In this document: positions 1 through 8,828 of the stretch, one piece after another | Layout: each line of letters begins with the position of its first letter | How positions within the stretch are numbered: the first letter of the stretch is position 1 | Assembly (NCBI GenBank): GCA_964434105.1 | Contig: CAYSTJ010000005.1 | Coordinates: 1-64,000 of the forward strand | Source: CAYNST01 sp964434105 | Lineage (GTDB): Bacteria; Pseudomonadota; Gammaproteobacteria; Pseudomonadales; Cellvibrionaceae | Direction of reading: 5' to 3' | DNA length: 64,000 bases | Notes under the pieces: model-generated | What the model was told of the DNA's origin: nothing | Database searches by the model: none | What the model saw: only the letters and a program-made list of their open reading frames with translations | Position numbers and translations under genes: made by a program

Positions 1-22
1 TCAAAACCGCGACGTGCCATCT

Positions 23-138
23 GGGAGCGCAGGCGGCTCGCCTGCATAAACACAGTGCCTGCGAAGCAGGCTTTCTTTGCTCTAAGGGATGTCCGCTCCG
101 CGGACTTCTTTTTATGCAGGCGGGCCGCCTGCGCTCCC
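23..138. repeat. Compound palindromic repeat (28-bp inverted arms enclosing two hairpins)
   Basis: Left arm 23-50 and right arm 111-138 are inverted copies of each other with one mismatch in 28 bases. Between them are two perfect small hairpins: 57-71 (GCCTGC-GAA-GCAGGC) and 91-105 (GTCCGC-TCC-GCGGAC). The whole would fold as a multi-armed structure. It lies beyond the 3' end of the minus-strand thioredoxin-like gene and could end its transcript, since the right arm is followed on the minus strand by AAAAAGAAG rather than a T tract. It looks like a dispersed intergenic repeat unit, but only one copy is in the window. No coding potential seen. Confidence 0.7.
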
Positions 139-205
139 GGCGCCAACTTCAATGTCATCCACAGCCGACCGCCTATGCGCTTCGAACACCATCCACAACG
201 ACCCG

Positions 206-229
206 CCTCATCCTGAGCCTGTCGAAGGA
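206..229. repeat. Short dispersed-type motif TCCTGAGCCTGTCGAAGGA
   Basis: The motif at 211-229 (reverse strand TTCGACAGGCTCAGGA) is a near-palindromic sequence that I recall as recurring in intergenic DNA of many proteobacterial and metagenomic assemblies. It sits just past the stop codon of the minus-strand gene ending at 235, where it may act as a 3' end structure. Only this one copy was found in the window. Confidence 0.4.
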
Positions 230-234
230 CCCGG

Positions 235-867
235 TCAGTATTTAACCGAGCAGCCGTAGGGTCTGCTGGATGTTGTGGTAATTTTCTTCCCCGCCAGGGC
301 CTGATCCAGTGCCAGCCTGACGTAGTTTTTGGACGCTGGAATGACGGCGGGATTGGCGGAGTCATTGTCGTCGATACCCCCCGCATAGACCACCTGGCCG
401 TCTGGGTCGATTATGTACATATGCGGCGTGGTTTTGGCGCCGTAGGCTTTACCCATCTCACCGGTGACATCCAGCAGAAACGGTGCACTGGCGGCCAGAT
501 TATGGGCCTTGCCGACCGACAGGGCTTCCCGGGGTTCGTGGTAACCCTGCTTGCCTTTTGCAGAAGAAATGACGGTCAGCCATTTTACGCCTTTGCCGTC
601 CCTGTCCTTCTGCCCGGTATACTCACGCTGAAGGGTCTGCATATTATCGCTGCCGTAGTGCTTTTTGACATACGGGCAATCCTTGTTGAACCACTCCAGC
701 ACCAGCCACTCGCCGCGATAATCCGTTAACTGATGGGTTTTTCCTGATGCATCGGTAATCTTGAAATCCGGTGCCGGTTTGCCGGGGACCGCGTCCGCGA
801 ATGCGGCCGAAGCCACGGTCATAAACAGGGCAAACACTGCCAATAAAAACTTGTGTGGATGAGTCAT
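235..867 (-). CDS. Secreted thioredoxin-family (redoxin-like) protein
   Basis: The 210-residue protein has a cleavable signal peptide (about residues 1-24, ending AFA) and an AhpC/TlpA-like thioredoxin fold. Visible marks are the motif DCPYVKKHY where thioredoxins carry CxxC, and the cis-proline motif TTPHMYIID followed by DPDGQVVYAGGIDD. Only one cysteine is in the active-site loop; a second is at the extreme C-terminus (YGCSVKY), so it is closer to a one-cysteine redoxin than to a classical disulfide isomerase. Start: AGGAGAAAG lies about 8 nt upstream of the ATG. It follows the DsbD-type gene by 32 nt on the same strand and is probably its periplasmic partner, an inference from position. 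Confidence 0.85.
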   Translation of the reverse strand: MTHPHKFLLAVFALFMTVASAAFADAVPGKPAPDFKITDASGKTHQLTDYRGEWLVLEWFNKDCPYVKKHYGSDNMQTLQREYTGQKDRDGKGVKWLTVISSAKGKQGYHEPREALSVGKAHNLAASAPFLLDVTGEMGKAYGAKTTPHMYIIDPDGQVVYAGGIDDNDSANPAVIPASKNYVRLALDQALAGKKITTTSSRPYGCSVKY

Positions 868-899
868 GCCGTACTTTCTCCTGCTGTTGATAATCGCTG

Positions 900-2984
900 C
901 TAATCGGAACCGTCGGTCTCGTCATTAAACAGATGTCTCAGTGTATCGATGGTCAGTATCTGCGGCAGGAGTTCTGCCTGTGCAGCGCCAGCCGGATACC
1001 AGGCATAGACCGGCACTGAATTGCGGCCCAGCCCGGCCAGCGCCGCCGTGATGTGCTCGTCGTAGCGCGTCCAGTCCGCACGAAACAGTTGGACTTCATT
1101 TTCCGCAAACAGTCGTGTCGCCGCCGCCGTATCGAGCACCAGTTTTTTGTTAACCTGACAGGTAATGCACCAGGCTGCCGTGAAATCAATAAAAACAGGA
1201 TCGCCCTGGGCACGCGCCGCGTCGACATGCTGAACATCGTAGTGCTGCCATCGACCAGCATCGGCGGAATCGCGACCCGGTTCAACCGTTTCGGGCAGCC
1301 GCAGTATACCCCACGCCACAAGCAGCAATGCGAGAACCCAGCCGCCAATGCGCCAGCGATTGGTAAACCGCTGCAACCATATCGCAAACGCCAATCCCAG
1401 GATGACACCGCCGGACAACACCCAGGCGCCCTCGCCGGTCAACTGTGCCAATACCCACATTAACCATAATACGGTGGCCATCAAGGGAAAGGCCAAAAAC
1501 TGTCGAAGATGCGCCATCCAGGGGCCGGGCCGGGGCAGCCACGCCAGACAGCGAGGAGAGATGCACAGCAACAGAAATGGCGCCGCCAGACCCAGGCCAA
1601 GCCCCATAAATATTGCCATGGCCGCGACGGCCGGCAAAGTGGCTGAGGCGCCCAGCGCGGCCCCCATAAACGGGCCGGTACAGGGTGCTGCAACAAACAC
1701 CGCCAGTACGCCAGTCAGAAAGGAGGAACCGTGACCGCTGCGGCCGGCCCAACGGGTAAAACTGTGACCGAACTCGAAAAAGCCCAGAAAGCCGAGCGCC
1801 ATCAACCAAAACAGCACCAGCAAGGCGAAAACCACCAGCGGTGACTGCAGCTGAAAACCCCAGCCGATCGCCGCTCCGCCGGCCCGCAACGCTAGAAACA
1901 GACCACCCAGCGCGGCAAAGGTCACCAGAACACCGGCACTGTAGAGCAGTCCGTCTCGTACGCGGGAAGGCCCGTCACCGGCAGCCTGATGCGTGGATTG
2001 AATCAAACTGAACAGCTTGATGGACAGTACCGGAAAAACACAGGGCATCAGGTTTAGCAGCACACCACCGATAACTGCAAACAGAAATACCGGCCACAGG
2101 CCGGCGTCAGCCGATACCGATAGTGACGCCGGCGCGGCTGTGGTAAGCGGGACCTCGTTTACGGCCCAGGCCTGCTGATTACTGACAAGAACGAAACCGG
2201 TGGCGGCCGGCGGCGCGGCACCGGCGAGCGTGCTGAACTGCAGGGTTAATCGGTCATGACTGGCGGTGATGGCAGGCGTCGCCGCCGAGATAAAATCGCC
2301 ATCCAGCGGGAATACTTCGGGTGGCACCTGGTCCGGTGGTCCGAGCAGATCCAGATGTAAACGCGACATTTCGGTGTAGAAGCGCGCGTTTGTGATGCGC
2401 CAGGGGGGGTCTGCATCCGCGTCCGTGACCGGGCGCGGCAGCATGGCCCGATACTGATCGCGCAAAGCGACCGTTTGTACGTCCCACTGATCGGTGCCGG
2501 AAACCACCGGGCGCTCCAGCGTGAGGGTTGCAAACCCCGGAATACAGTCTTCCTTACAGACCAGCCATTCGAGGTCGGCAGTCACGGTAACAGGCGTCCG
2601 GGCGGACGACGCCCACGCCATATCGAACAGGTAAGCGACGTCGCCGGGATAACCCAGATTGGTGAGGTGGGCAATGGGCAGGCGTGCCGGCCAGGGCCAG
2701 CGTGGCTCTCCGACGCTGACCCCGTCCGATTGAAAACTGAATTTCGGCGCCGCGCCGGAATCACCCGGATTGCGCCAGTACACATGCCATTCCGGGTCGA
2801 CGTCGAAATGGATTCCTACCTGGCGCTCCGGCGTATCAGCACCAAACCCCGTCGGTGCGAGCCAGCTGATGCGAACGTGATCAGCACTGATAGTCTCTGC
2901 AGCATGACCAATAAATGGTACTAACCAGAGCGCCACCATAAAAGCCGCAGTACGCCAGTAAACCGTGCCGGTTTTTTTTGTCAT
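900..2984 (-). CDS. DsbD/ScsB-type thiol:disulfide interchange protein
   Basis: The 694-residue inner-membrane protein carries reducing power from cytoplasmic thioredoxin to periplasmic thiol proteins. It has an N-terminal signal (1-28), a periplasmic domain with a CxxxC pair (LVCKEDCIPG), about eight membrane segments between residues 295 and 590 containing the two conserved membrane cysteines (LMPCVFPV and AAPCTGPF), and a C-terminal thioredoxin domain with active-site CITC at about 606-609. The N-terminal part (SWLAPTGFG, WHVYWRNPGDSG) is the ScsB-like form rather than the E. coli DsbD alpha domain. The next gene encodes a secreted thioredoxin-like protein, a likely client. An extended -10 box lies 59 nt upstream. 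Confidence 0.9.
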   Translation of the reverse strand: MTKKTGTVYWRTAAFMVALWLVPFIGHAAETISADHVRISWLAPTGFGADTPERQVGIHFDVDPEWHVYWRNPGDSGAAPKFSFQSDGVSVGEPRWPWPARLPIAHLTNLGYPGDVAYLFDMAWASSARTPVTVTADLEWLVCKEDCIPGFATLTLERPVVSGTDQWDVQTVALRDQYRAMLPRPVTDADADPPWRITNARFYTEMSRLHLDLLGPPDQVPPEVFPLDGDFISAATPAITASHDRLTLQFSTLAGAAPPAATGFVLVSNQQAWAVNEVPLTTAAPASLSVSADAGLWPVFLFAVIGGVLLNLMPCVFPVLSIKLFSLIQSTHQAAGDGPSRVRDGLLYSAGVLVTFAALGGLFLALRAGGAAIGWGFQLQSPLVVFALLVLFWLMALGFLGFFEFGHSFTRWAGRSGHGSSFLTGVLAVFVAAPCTGPFMGAALGASATLPAVAAMAIFMGLGLGLAAPFLLLCISPRCLAWLPRPGPWMAHLRQFLAFPLMATVLWLMWVLAQLTGEGAWVLSGGVILGLAFAIWLQRFTNRWRIGGWVLALLLVAWGILRLPETVEPGRDSADAGRWQHYDVQHVDAARAQGDPVFIDFTAAWCITCQVNKKLVLDTAAATRLFAENEVQLFRADWTRYDEHITAALAGLGRNSVPVYAWYPAGAAQAELLPQILTIDTLRHLFNDETDGSD

Positions 2985-3291
2985 ATTTGGGTTTGCATCT
3001 GTCGCGGGAGGGAAAATCTTCTACCTCCAGGAAATCGTTGGAATCATAACATCCGCGGAAGTTCATTTCGATTGGCGGTCATTGTTTTCCAGGCGTTGCG
3101 CCTGATTGTGCGATGCTGTGCCTTTCTACCAGTATTGTGCAGGAACCACCGATTTATCCGTCATGTGCAGGCACCATCAGTTCGCACGTGGAAAGCGGAG
3201 TCTCTTTCCCGCAGACCTGACCTGATCGACGGGCCCCGCACTTTAAATGCCGATGCGTTGCTGGACGGTCACCGGGAGATCGGCGCAGAAT
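2985..3291. other. Intergenic region between pilE and dsbD-type gene
   Basis: This 307-bp gap holds the possible extended -10 box at 3043-3051. I see no gene, repeat or clear terminator for pilE in the rest. Confidence 0.5.
3043..3051 (-). promoter_or_regulatory. Possible extended -10 promoter for the dsbD-type gene
   Basis: The minus strand reads TGTTATGAT here, an extended -10 (TGn plus TATGAT), 59 nt before the dsbD-type start. No convincing -35 is seen at the right distance. Confidence 0.35.
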
Positions 3292-3738
3292 TTACCAGCA
3301 CACCGTCGAGCTATCGACACTGGCGTCCGTGCTGGCCTTTTTGTGGCCGGTCTGGTCGACAGAAAGCACGCTGCATTGCTTGTCTTTGACCTGTCCGCCC
3401 AGGGGTTGCGCGGTGATCGTATAACAGGGGAAAGTGCGCCCTCCGTTCGAAGTGCAGGTAGGCCCGGTGACGCCCAGCTCGTAGTGTTTCTCCCGGCTTA
3501 AAAACTTACCGTCGGTGGCGGTAAAGCCCAGTTTGCTTAAATCATCGGAATAGGCGTTGTTCGAGAAAAAAAACTTTTCCTGCGCGGCAGCGGCCTGCAG
3601 CAATGCATCTTTGGCGTCGGCGCGATTGGTCTTGCGGATCGACTCCTGATAGGAGGGGTAACCGATAGCCGCCAGTATTCCAAGTATCGCCACGACCACC
3701 ATCAATTCGATCAGGGTAAAACCGCTGGGCTTTTTCAC
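3292..3738 (-). CDS. pilE: Type IV minor pilin PilE
   Basis: This is a type IV pilin-like protein of about 148 residues that joins the minor-pilin/PilY1 complex priming pilus assembly. It has a short leader, the prepilin peptidase site SGFTLIELM with Glu at +5, a hydrophobic N-terminal helix (VVVAILGILAAIGYPSYQ), and a C-terminal cysteine pair (CTSNGGRTFPC and the final CW region). I chose the GTG at 3738 because GAGGTGA sits just upstream; a GTG at 3747 is the alternative. It is the last gene of the fimT-pilVWXY1E order known from Pseudomonas. A strong intrinsic terminator stands between pilY1 and this gene (see 3761-3785). Confidence 0.9.
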   Translation of the reverse strand: MKKPSGFTLIELMVVVAILGILAAIGYPSYQESIRKTNRADAKDALLQAAAAQEKFFFSNNAYSDDLSKLGFTATDGKFLSREKHYELGVTGPTCTSNGGRTFPCYTITAQPLGGQVKDKQCSVLSVDQTGHKKASTDASVDSSTVCW

Positions 3739-3760
3739 GTCATTCACCTCATCTCACCAG

Positions 3761-3785
3761 AAAAAACCGGCGCTGTTCGCGCCGG
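3761..3785 (-). terminator. Strong intrinsic terminator between pilY1 and pilE
   Basis: On the minus strand CCGGCGC-GAACA-GCGCCGG (7-bp perfect stem, positions 3785-3767) is followed by six T (3766-3761). It begins 16 nt after the pilY1 stop codon and its T tract ends only 13-22 nt before the possible pilE starts, so pilE has no room for its own promoter after it. Confidence 0.8.
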
Positions 3786-3800
3786 GTTTCAAGCATCCTG

Positions 3801-6800
3801 CTAATTCAAATCAATCTCATCCGACGGGATCTCCCGCCAGGACCGGCGATGCGCATCCGGCGCCAATGCCTTGAGTTCCACGTAGACCTGTTTACCGTGC
3901 TCGGTCAGTGTACCCGACCGGCCGTCCAGTGCCACGTTGTCCGAGGCCATACCCTCAATAACGTTGCCCACTTCATCCACGCCGCGATAAACCGTGTCAT
4001 CGCGGGTGGTGGTCGACCCGTCTAAAAAGGTGGACCGCAAACGGGTCTGTGCCATGCCATTGAACATGTCCAGCACATATTGCCGGGTAGTCCCCGTGGC
4101 CTGGCAACTGATGACGTCCGGCGGCGTATATCCGTTAATTACCAGGGTTCCGGACAGGAACGCCGGCACGGTGAACGTCGATTCCCCCGGTCTGAATTCG
4201 CGATACCAGCCACCCAGTTCAGCGACACGACTATTGGCATCATCAACGGTCCCTATCACCTCGCCCTGATCGCTCTCTACCAGCGTCAAACCGTTATCCG
4301 CCATATAGACCTGGTGCTCCGACGCCGGAAACAGTTGCGCGGCTCTCAGCGGCTGCGTTCGCAAGTCATCGGCGGTATTCACCTTGATACCAAAATAGTA
4401 GTGCTCACCGGTCGCCGCCAGATCACCCGCGGAGAGAAAACGGCCACTGCCGGCAAAAACCCAGTAATTTCCCAGCGAATCATTCACCGCCACCGGTCGT
4501 GCCGTTATGGGCGCATCGAAGTCCCGGCTGTCGACGAGATCGTTGGACGTCCCGAAAATTGTCCCGCCGTCGTCATTCAATATTACCTGTTTAAGCCCAC
4601 CCCGGGTTTTTTCGCCATCCCTCGCCACGCCATCGCCCGTTATCCCAAAGTATAGACCGTCATCGCTGTAGTCGCGGTTCCAGTCCGCCGAACGCAACCC
4701 ACCCACAAACGCGCGCGGTTCATCAAGCTCGTAGGATTCCAGGCGCACCTCCTGTCGTTGGGCCAGCTCTTGCAGATCCAGACTGAACAGCCAGGCACCA
4801 CGGTCACTGGTCGCTGTATGGAGTGCGTTGGGTCCCCGCGGGCCGGAGCCGAACACCAGATACCAGTCGTTTCTATCCGGCTCCGCAAACGATCCGCCCT
4901 CAGATGGAGCGCGAAATTTGACGATATCGGCCTGACCAACGGTAAATCCGAGATTCTCATCGGTTATTTCCGCAAGCAGGCGGGGCTCTTTTTCCGGGTT
5001 TGTCACATCGAAAATGGCATAGGCCGAGCGCAAAATCCGATGATCGCCGTCGGCGACGGTCACCGGATAATCGCCGCCACCAAAGCGCATACCGACAACA
5101 ATGATAGTGCCCCAACCGTAGGGGTGGTCGTCGTCCGGTGAGAATATATTGACATCGAACGACTGCACCTGAGAATCGACAAAATAGACATGACTGTAAT
5201 CCGGCTGCGTCAGCCACTTCAGGTGCGGCAACAAATTGTAGGGAACATAGCCCCACAGCTCATCGCCCAGCGGTAATCCGCCGGCTTCGCCAGTCGGCGT
5301 TGTGCTGTAGCGATTTTCGGCGGAATTAAAGAAACCGGCATTGAAAGCATGCAGCATGCCGTCATTACTGCCGACATAGGCTACCTGACGCCGATTCGCA
5401 TACTGGTTGTGAAATGCGCGATAGGTTTCGTCACTGTAGTTCAGGTCGTAGCGTCCGGACGGCGCACCGACAATCGCTGCGGTGGAATGAATAATATCGC
5501 CCAGCAGCCATTTTTCCAGTGCGGAATCATTGTCCAGGTTCAGTGATCGTGAACGGAACCCCTCAATCCCTTCCTCGCCGCGGATGAAGCGCACGACCCT
5601 GGCGGCGTCATCCGCAGCACCGACATCCAGCAGCGACGCAAAATCTGCGCGGTTGTTTACGGCGTTCACTGTAAAGTCTACGACATCCTCGCCCGTCACC
5701 AGCCCATCGGCACCGCCCGCCTCGACACGGTCAATCGCCGTAAAAATATAACGTCCGCGGTCGTTACCCATGTATGGCGTGCGCTGGGTCAACAACTCGG
5801 TATTGGAGAGATTGCCCAACTGATCACGGGCGTTCCACAACGGCCTGATATCTTCCAGTGTCATTCGCAGGCGGGTGTTCTCATTGATCAGCGGCTCGCC
5901 GTCCGGGCCGACATCATAACGATTGACCATGGTCTCATCGTCATCCCTGTCGTAATAGATTTCGACAATCCGGTCAGCCTGCGTCAACCTGCGATCGCCG
6001 TCTGTATCCTCGCGCAGGTACCCGTTCCCATCAATGAAGAGACCGTTCATCGTTCCGACCCAGTTCACTGTATAGGTGCCATCCGACACTTCCCCACGGT
6101 ACAGGCTCTGCAGCATCAGGCCATCACCACTGGTCGTACTGACCGCCATGGACGCACCGGTACCCGTTGCCACGCGGTAGAGAATGCCGTTGATGGTTTT
6201 TTCCATCTGGGTTTTCAGCTGACTGGGATTGCGCACCAGGAAGTACCCATCAGGCTGGCCATCGCCATCTTCATCCCATTTACTCGGGTCATCCGGAACC
6301 CGTGGATCAAATTCCGCACCCAGATGTTTGTTCTTGAATGAGCCCCATTTGGCCGCGTAGTACAGCGGAGGCTCCAGGAACTTCGCCGCCAGATTCTGGC
6401 CACCCGCCGCATTGATACTGAATTCCCGTCCACGCCATACAGGCTCGTTGCAACCATCGCCACAGCCATATTCGTCCGCCCGGTAACCATTGGCGCCGGA
6501 AAAAATATACAGATTGTCTTCGGCGGTACCTGTGCCGGAAATGACGAGTCCGAATCCCATGGGGTCGGGCGTACTGGAATAGATAATGCGGGTTTGCACG
6601 GTAATCCTGTCGGCGGCCACGGTGTAGCGAATAATCCCGTTAAGGTCTACGTCAAAATCGCCGCCCTGTTCAGAATCCTCCCAACTGACATAGTAGGCGC
6701 CGCTGGTGTCAGTTATTTCCAGCGGTTTGAAATCCACAATGGCGCAGTTGGCGTTAACGGCTTTTGCGGCGTTGCGACAGGCGGGCAAAATGGTGATTTC

Positions 6801-8705
6801 CTGTCCGTTACTGCCCGGCACCGGTACGCTGATTGTCGGTAAGGTACCGGCCAGGGTCACACCAAACGTGCGCACGGTATGGCGGCCACTGATGTCCGGC
6901 CGGATATCCGTGGTATAGACATGATGAGCCAGCCCCGCTGCCGCATAACCGCCACCCAGGCCCGGTGCTTCCGGGCAGGTGCCGCGTGCATCGGATAAAT
7001 CGCTGATGGCCTTCGGCGTACACAGCCCGTTGTTCAACGTGCCGGACTGCCCGATAAAATATTTTGCCGCGGGGTCAATTTCGTATTCGCCAATTGCTTT
7101 AACCAGCGAAGAGACTGTCGGGTTCCCGCCGCCGGGAATTCCCAGGTCGGACAGGCTGCGACTGAACAGCTCACCGTCGTAGGATACGGTACTGGAGTTA
7201 AAGCCGATAACATTCATATCGACGCATTCTTTCAGTTCATTGTTTGCGAGTGGATCCTGCCAGGTCGCCACGGTCAACCCGGGCAACAGGTTGGCATCGC
7301 CTCTGCCACTGGCACCGCTGGCACCGGCGAAATATCGATAGCTTTCGGCCAGCAATTCGCTGAACGGGTTACCCCAGTTACGGCAGTTACCATCGAGAAA
7401 GGCTTCATTCAGCCCCCATGAGCACGACATGCCATTATTGGGATTGGGTGCATTATAGGCACCGTGGCGGTTGTTATCGCCGCCGGCGTCTTTGTATAGA
7501 TAATCCACAATACGCAACGCGTCGAGGTTACCGATAATCGAGTCAATGGCATTATCCCGGATAAATACCCCGGTCTGCGGATTAATTTCGTCCGCCATGG
7601 AACCAATATTACGTCTCAGCTCGCCATAGGTCTTGTTGCTGTTGTAGCTACCGGTAATCAGGCCAAACTGTACCGGTGCCGACAGATTCTCGCCATACTG
7701 TTGCAGTACGCCGATCGGTTTGCTGCCCGTTTCATACGCCTTGCAACTGTGTGAGCCGGTGTCGCCGGTGCCGTCGCACACGGCCACTCTGACCAGCAGA
7801 TCGACCCCCTGCGACGCAGCGGGTGATGTTGCGTAGGCATTCAGCCCCGTAATAACGGGATCGTTTCCATTATCGCCTTCCTCGCCCGTGCCGATGTTCG
7901 CCAGCTCACTGCCGGGGGACGAGTAGGTCGGGCCATAAAGACACTGAAAACGTTCCGAGTTGGACCAGAAGCGGTAGTCACCTTTTACGATGCGCAGTAA
8001 TGGCGGCATATTACGGGCGGCTTCTGCCTGTGAAAAAACCCCAACCCCGGCGGGTTTACTGGTATTGCAGAAGGTAAATCCGGTACAGGCGGCTTCGTCC
8101 GGATCGCAGGAGGCTGCGCTATCGAGTACGCCCGCATCCATAAGCTGCGCCGCGTCCGCGCCGTTGTAATACTTGGCAAAACTGTGGGCATCGTGAGGCA
8201 GATAGGCGCGTTCCAGTACAGTCAGCGCCGGGGTATCGACTGTGCGATAACCGCCGTACAAAACATAACGCACCAGATCCATGCGCGTCATGGTTAACCA
8301 GTTCAAAAAGTTACCGCTCCATTCACTGCTTGCGCAATACTGTAAATCTGTATCGACTGGCGCATTGCCGCTGGCATTGAAACGCTCCTGCGTCGCGTTA
8401 TAGACATAACATTTTTCGTGATCAAAATAACCGAGATAATTAAATGTTTTTTCGTAGGTAGTATTCGGTCGACCATCGCCGGTCAGATCGTCATAATCAT
8501 TGTAGGCTTTAAAAAAAAGCTGATGATCTGCCGAGAGCGTCAACATGATCATGGGATTACCGCGCGTCAGCAAAGACAGTGGCGGCAGCGCTGAATAATC
8601 GGACATCGAGGGCTGCGCCACCGCTGGCGACAGCATGCCCAACAGGCACCATGCCAGTACAAGGCCCGAAAGCCGCAACGACGAAAGACAGTTTAACTTG
8701 TCCAT
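3801..8705 (-). CDS. pilY1: Type IV pilus tip/adhesin protein PilY1
   Basis: This 1634-residue secreted protein belongs to the PilY1 family, which caps type IV pili, primes their assembly and mediates adhesion and surface sensing. A signal peptide covers residues 1-30 (cleavage near AVA-QP). The N-terminal part is of the subtype with the motif AYNDYDDLTGDG (68-78) rather than an obvious von Willebrand A domain. The C-terminal third is the PilC/PilY1 beta-propeller (YVGSNDGMLHAFNAGFF, WGYVPYNLLPHL). Several acidic loops resemble calcium sites: 72-81, DEDGDGQPD, DTDGDRRLTQAD, and DWNRDYSDDGLYFG at about residue 1340. AGG lies a little upstream of the ATG. It is followed after 16 nt by a terminator hairpin and then pilE. 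Confidence 0.95.
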   Translation of the reverse strand: MDKLNCLSSLRLSGLVLAWCLLGMLSPAVAQPSMSDYSALPPLSLLTRGNPMIMLTLSADHQLFFKAYNDYDDLTGDGRPNTTYEKTFNYLGYFDHEKCYVYNATQERFNASGNAPVDTDLQYCASSEWSGNFLNWLTMTRMDLVRYVLYGGYRTVDTPALTVLERAYLPHDAHSFAKYYNGADAAQLMDAGVLDSAASCDPDEAACTGFTFCNTSKPAGVGVFSQAEAARNMPPLLRIVKGDYRFWSNSERFQCLYGPTYSSPGSELANIGTGEEGDNGNDPVITGLNAYATSPAASQGVDLLVRVAVCDGTGDTGSHSCKAYETGSKPIGVLQQYGENLSAPVQFGLITGSYNSNKTYGELRRNIGSMADEINPQTGVFIRDNAIDSIIGNLDALRIVDYLYKDAGGDNNRHGAYNAPNPNNGMSCSWGLNEAFLDGNCRNWGNPFSELLAESYRYFAGASGASGRGDANLLPGLTVATWQDPLANNELKECVDMNVIGFNSSTVSYDGELFSRSLSDLGIPGGGNPTVSSLVKAIGEYEIDPAAKYFIGQSGTLNNGLCTPKAISDLSDARGTCPEAPGLGGGYAAAGLAHHVYTTDIRPDISGRHTVRTFGVTLAGTLPTISVPVPGSNGQEITILPACRNAAKAVNANCAIVDFKPLEITDTSGAYYVSWEDSEQGGDFDVDLNGIIRYTVAADRITVQTRIIYSSTPDPMGFGLVISGTGTAEDNLYIFSGANGYRADEYGCGDGCNEPVWRGREFSINAAGGQNLAAKFLEPPLYYAAKWGSFKNKHLGAEFDPRVPDDPSKWDEDGDGQPDGYFLVRNPSQLKTQMEKTINGILYRVATGTGASMAVSTTSGDGLMLQSLYRGEVSDGTYTVNWVGTMNGLFIDGNGYLREDTDGDRRLTQADRIVEIYYDRDDDETMVNRYDVGPDGEPLINENTRLRMTLEDIRPLWNARDQLGNLSNTELLTQRTPYMGNDRGRYIFTAIDRVEAGGADGLVTGEDVVDFTVNAVNNRADFASLLDVGAADDAARVVRFIRGEEGIEGFRSRSLNLDNDSALEKWLLGDIIHSTAAIVGAPSGRYDLNYSDETYRAFHNQYANRRQVAYVGSNDGMLHAFNAGFFNSAENRYSTTPTGEAGGLPLGDELWGYVPYNLLPHLKWLTQPDYSHVYFVDSQVQSFDVNIFSPDDDHPYGWGTIIVVGMRFGGGDYPVTVADGDHRILRSAYAIFDVTNPEKEPRLLAEITDENLGFTVGQADIVKFRAPSEGGSFAEPDRNDWYLVFGSGPRGPNALHTATSDRGAWLFSLDLQELAQRQEVRLESYELDEPRAFVGGLRSADWNRDYSDDGLYFGITGDGVARDGEKTRGGLKQVILNDDGGTIFGTSNDLVDSRDFDAPITARPVAVNDSLGNYWVFAGSGRFLSAGDLAATGEHYYFGIKVNTADDLRTQPLRAAQLFPASEHQVYMADNGLTLVESDQGEVIGTVDDANSRVAELGGWYREFRPGESTFTVPAFLSGTLVINGYTPPDVISCQATGTTRQYVLDMFNGMAQTRLRSTFLDGSTTTRDDTVYRGVDEVGNVIEGMASDNVALDGRSGTLTEHGKQVYVELKALAPDAHRRSWREIPSDEIDLN

Positions 8706-8828
8706 AACTACTTACCTGTTTGGCTTCTGACCGGAAATTTGATTACCGGTATATTGTTGCAAAAGTCTGTATAAAACCTGGTTAACCCGTTTCCGCGCCC
8801 GTCATAACACACAAAACGGCGCAAACGC

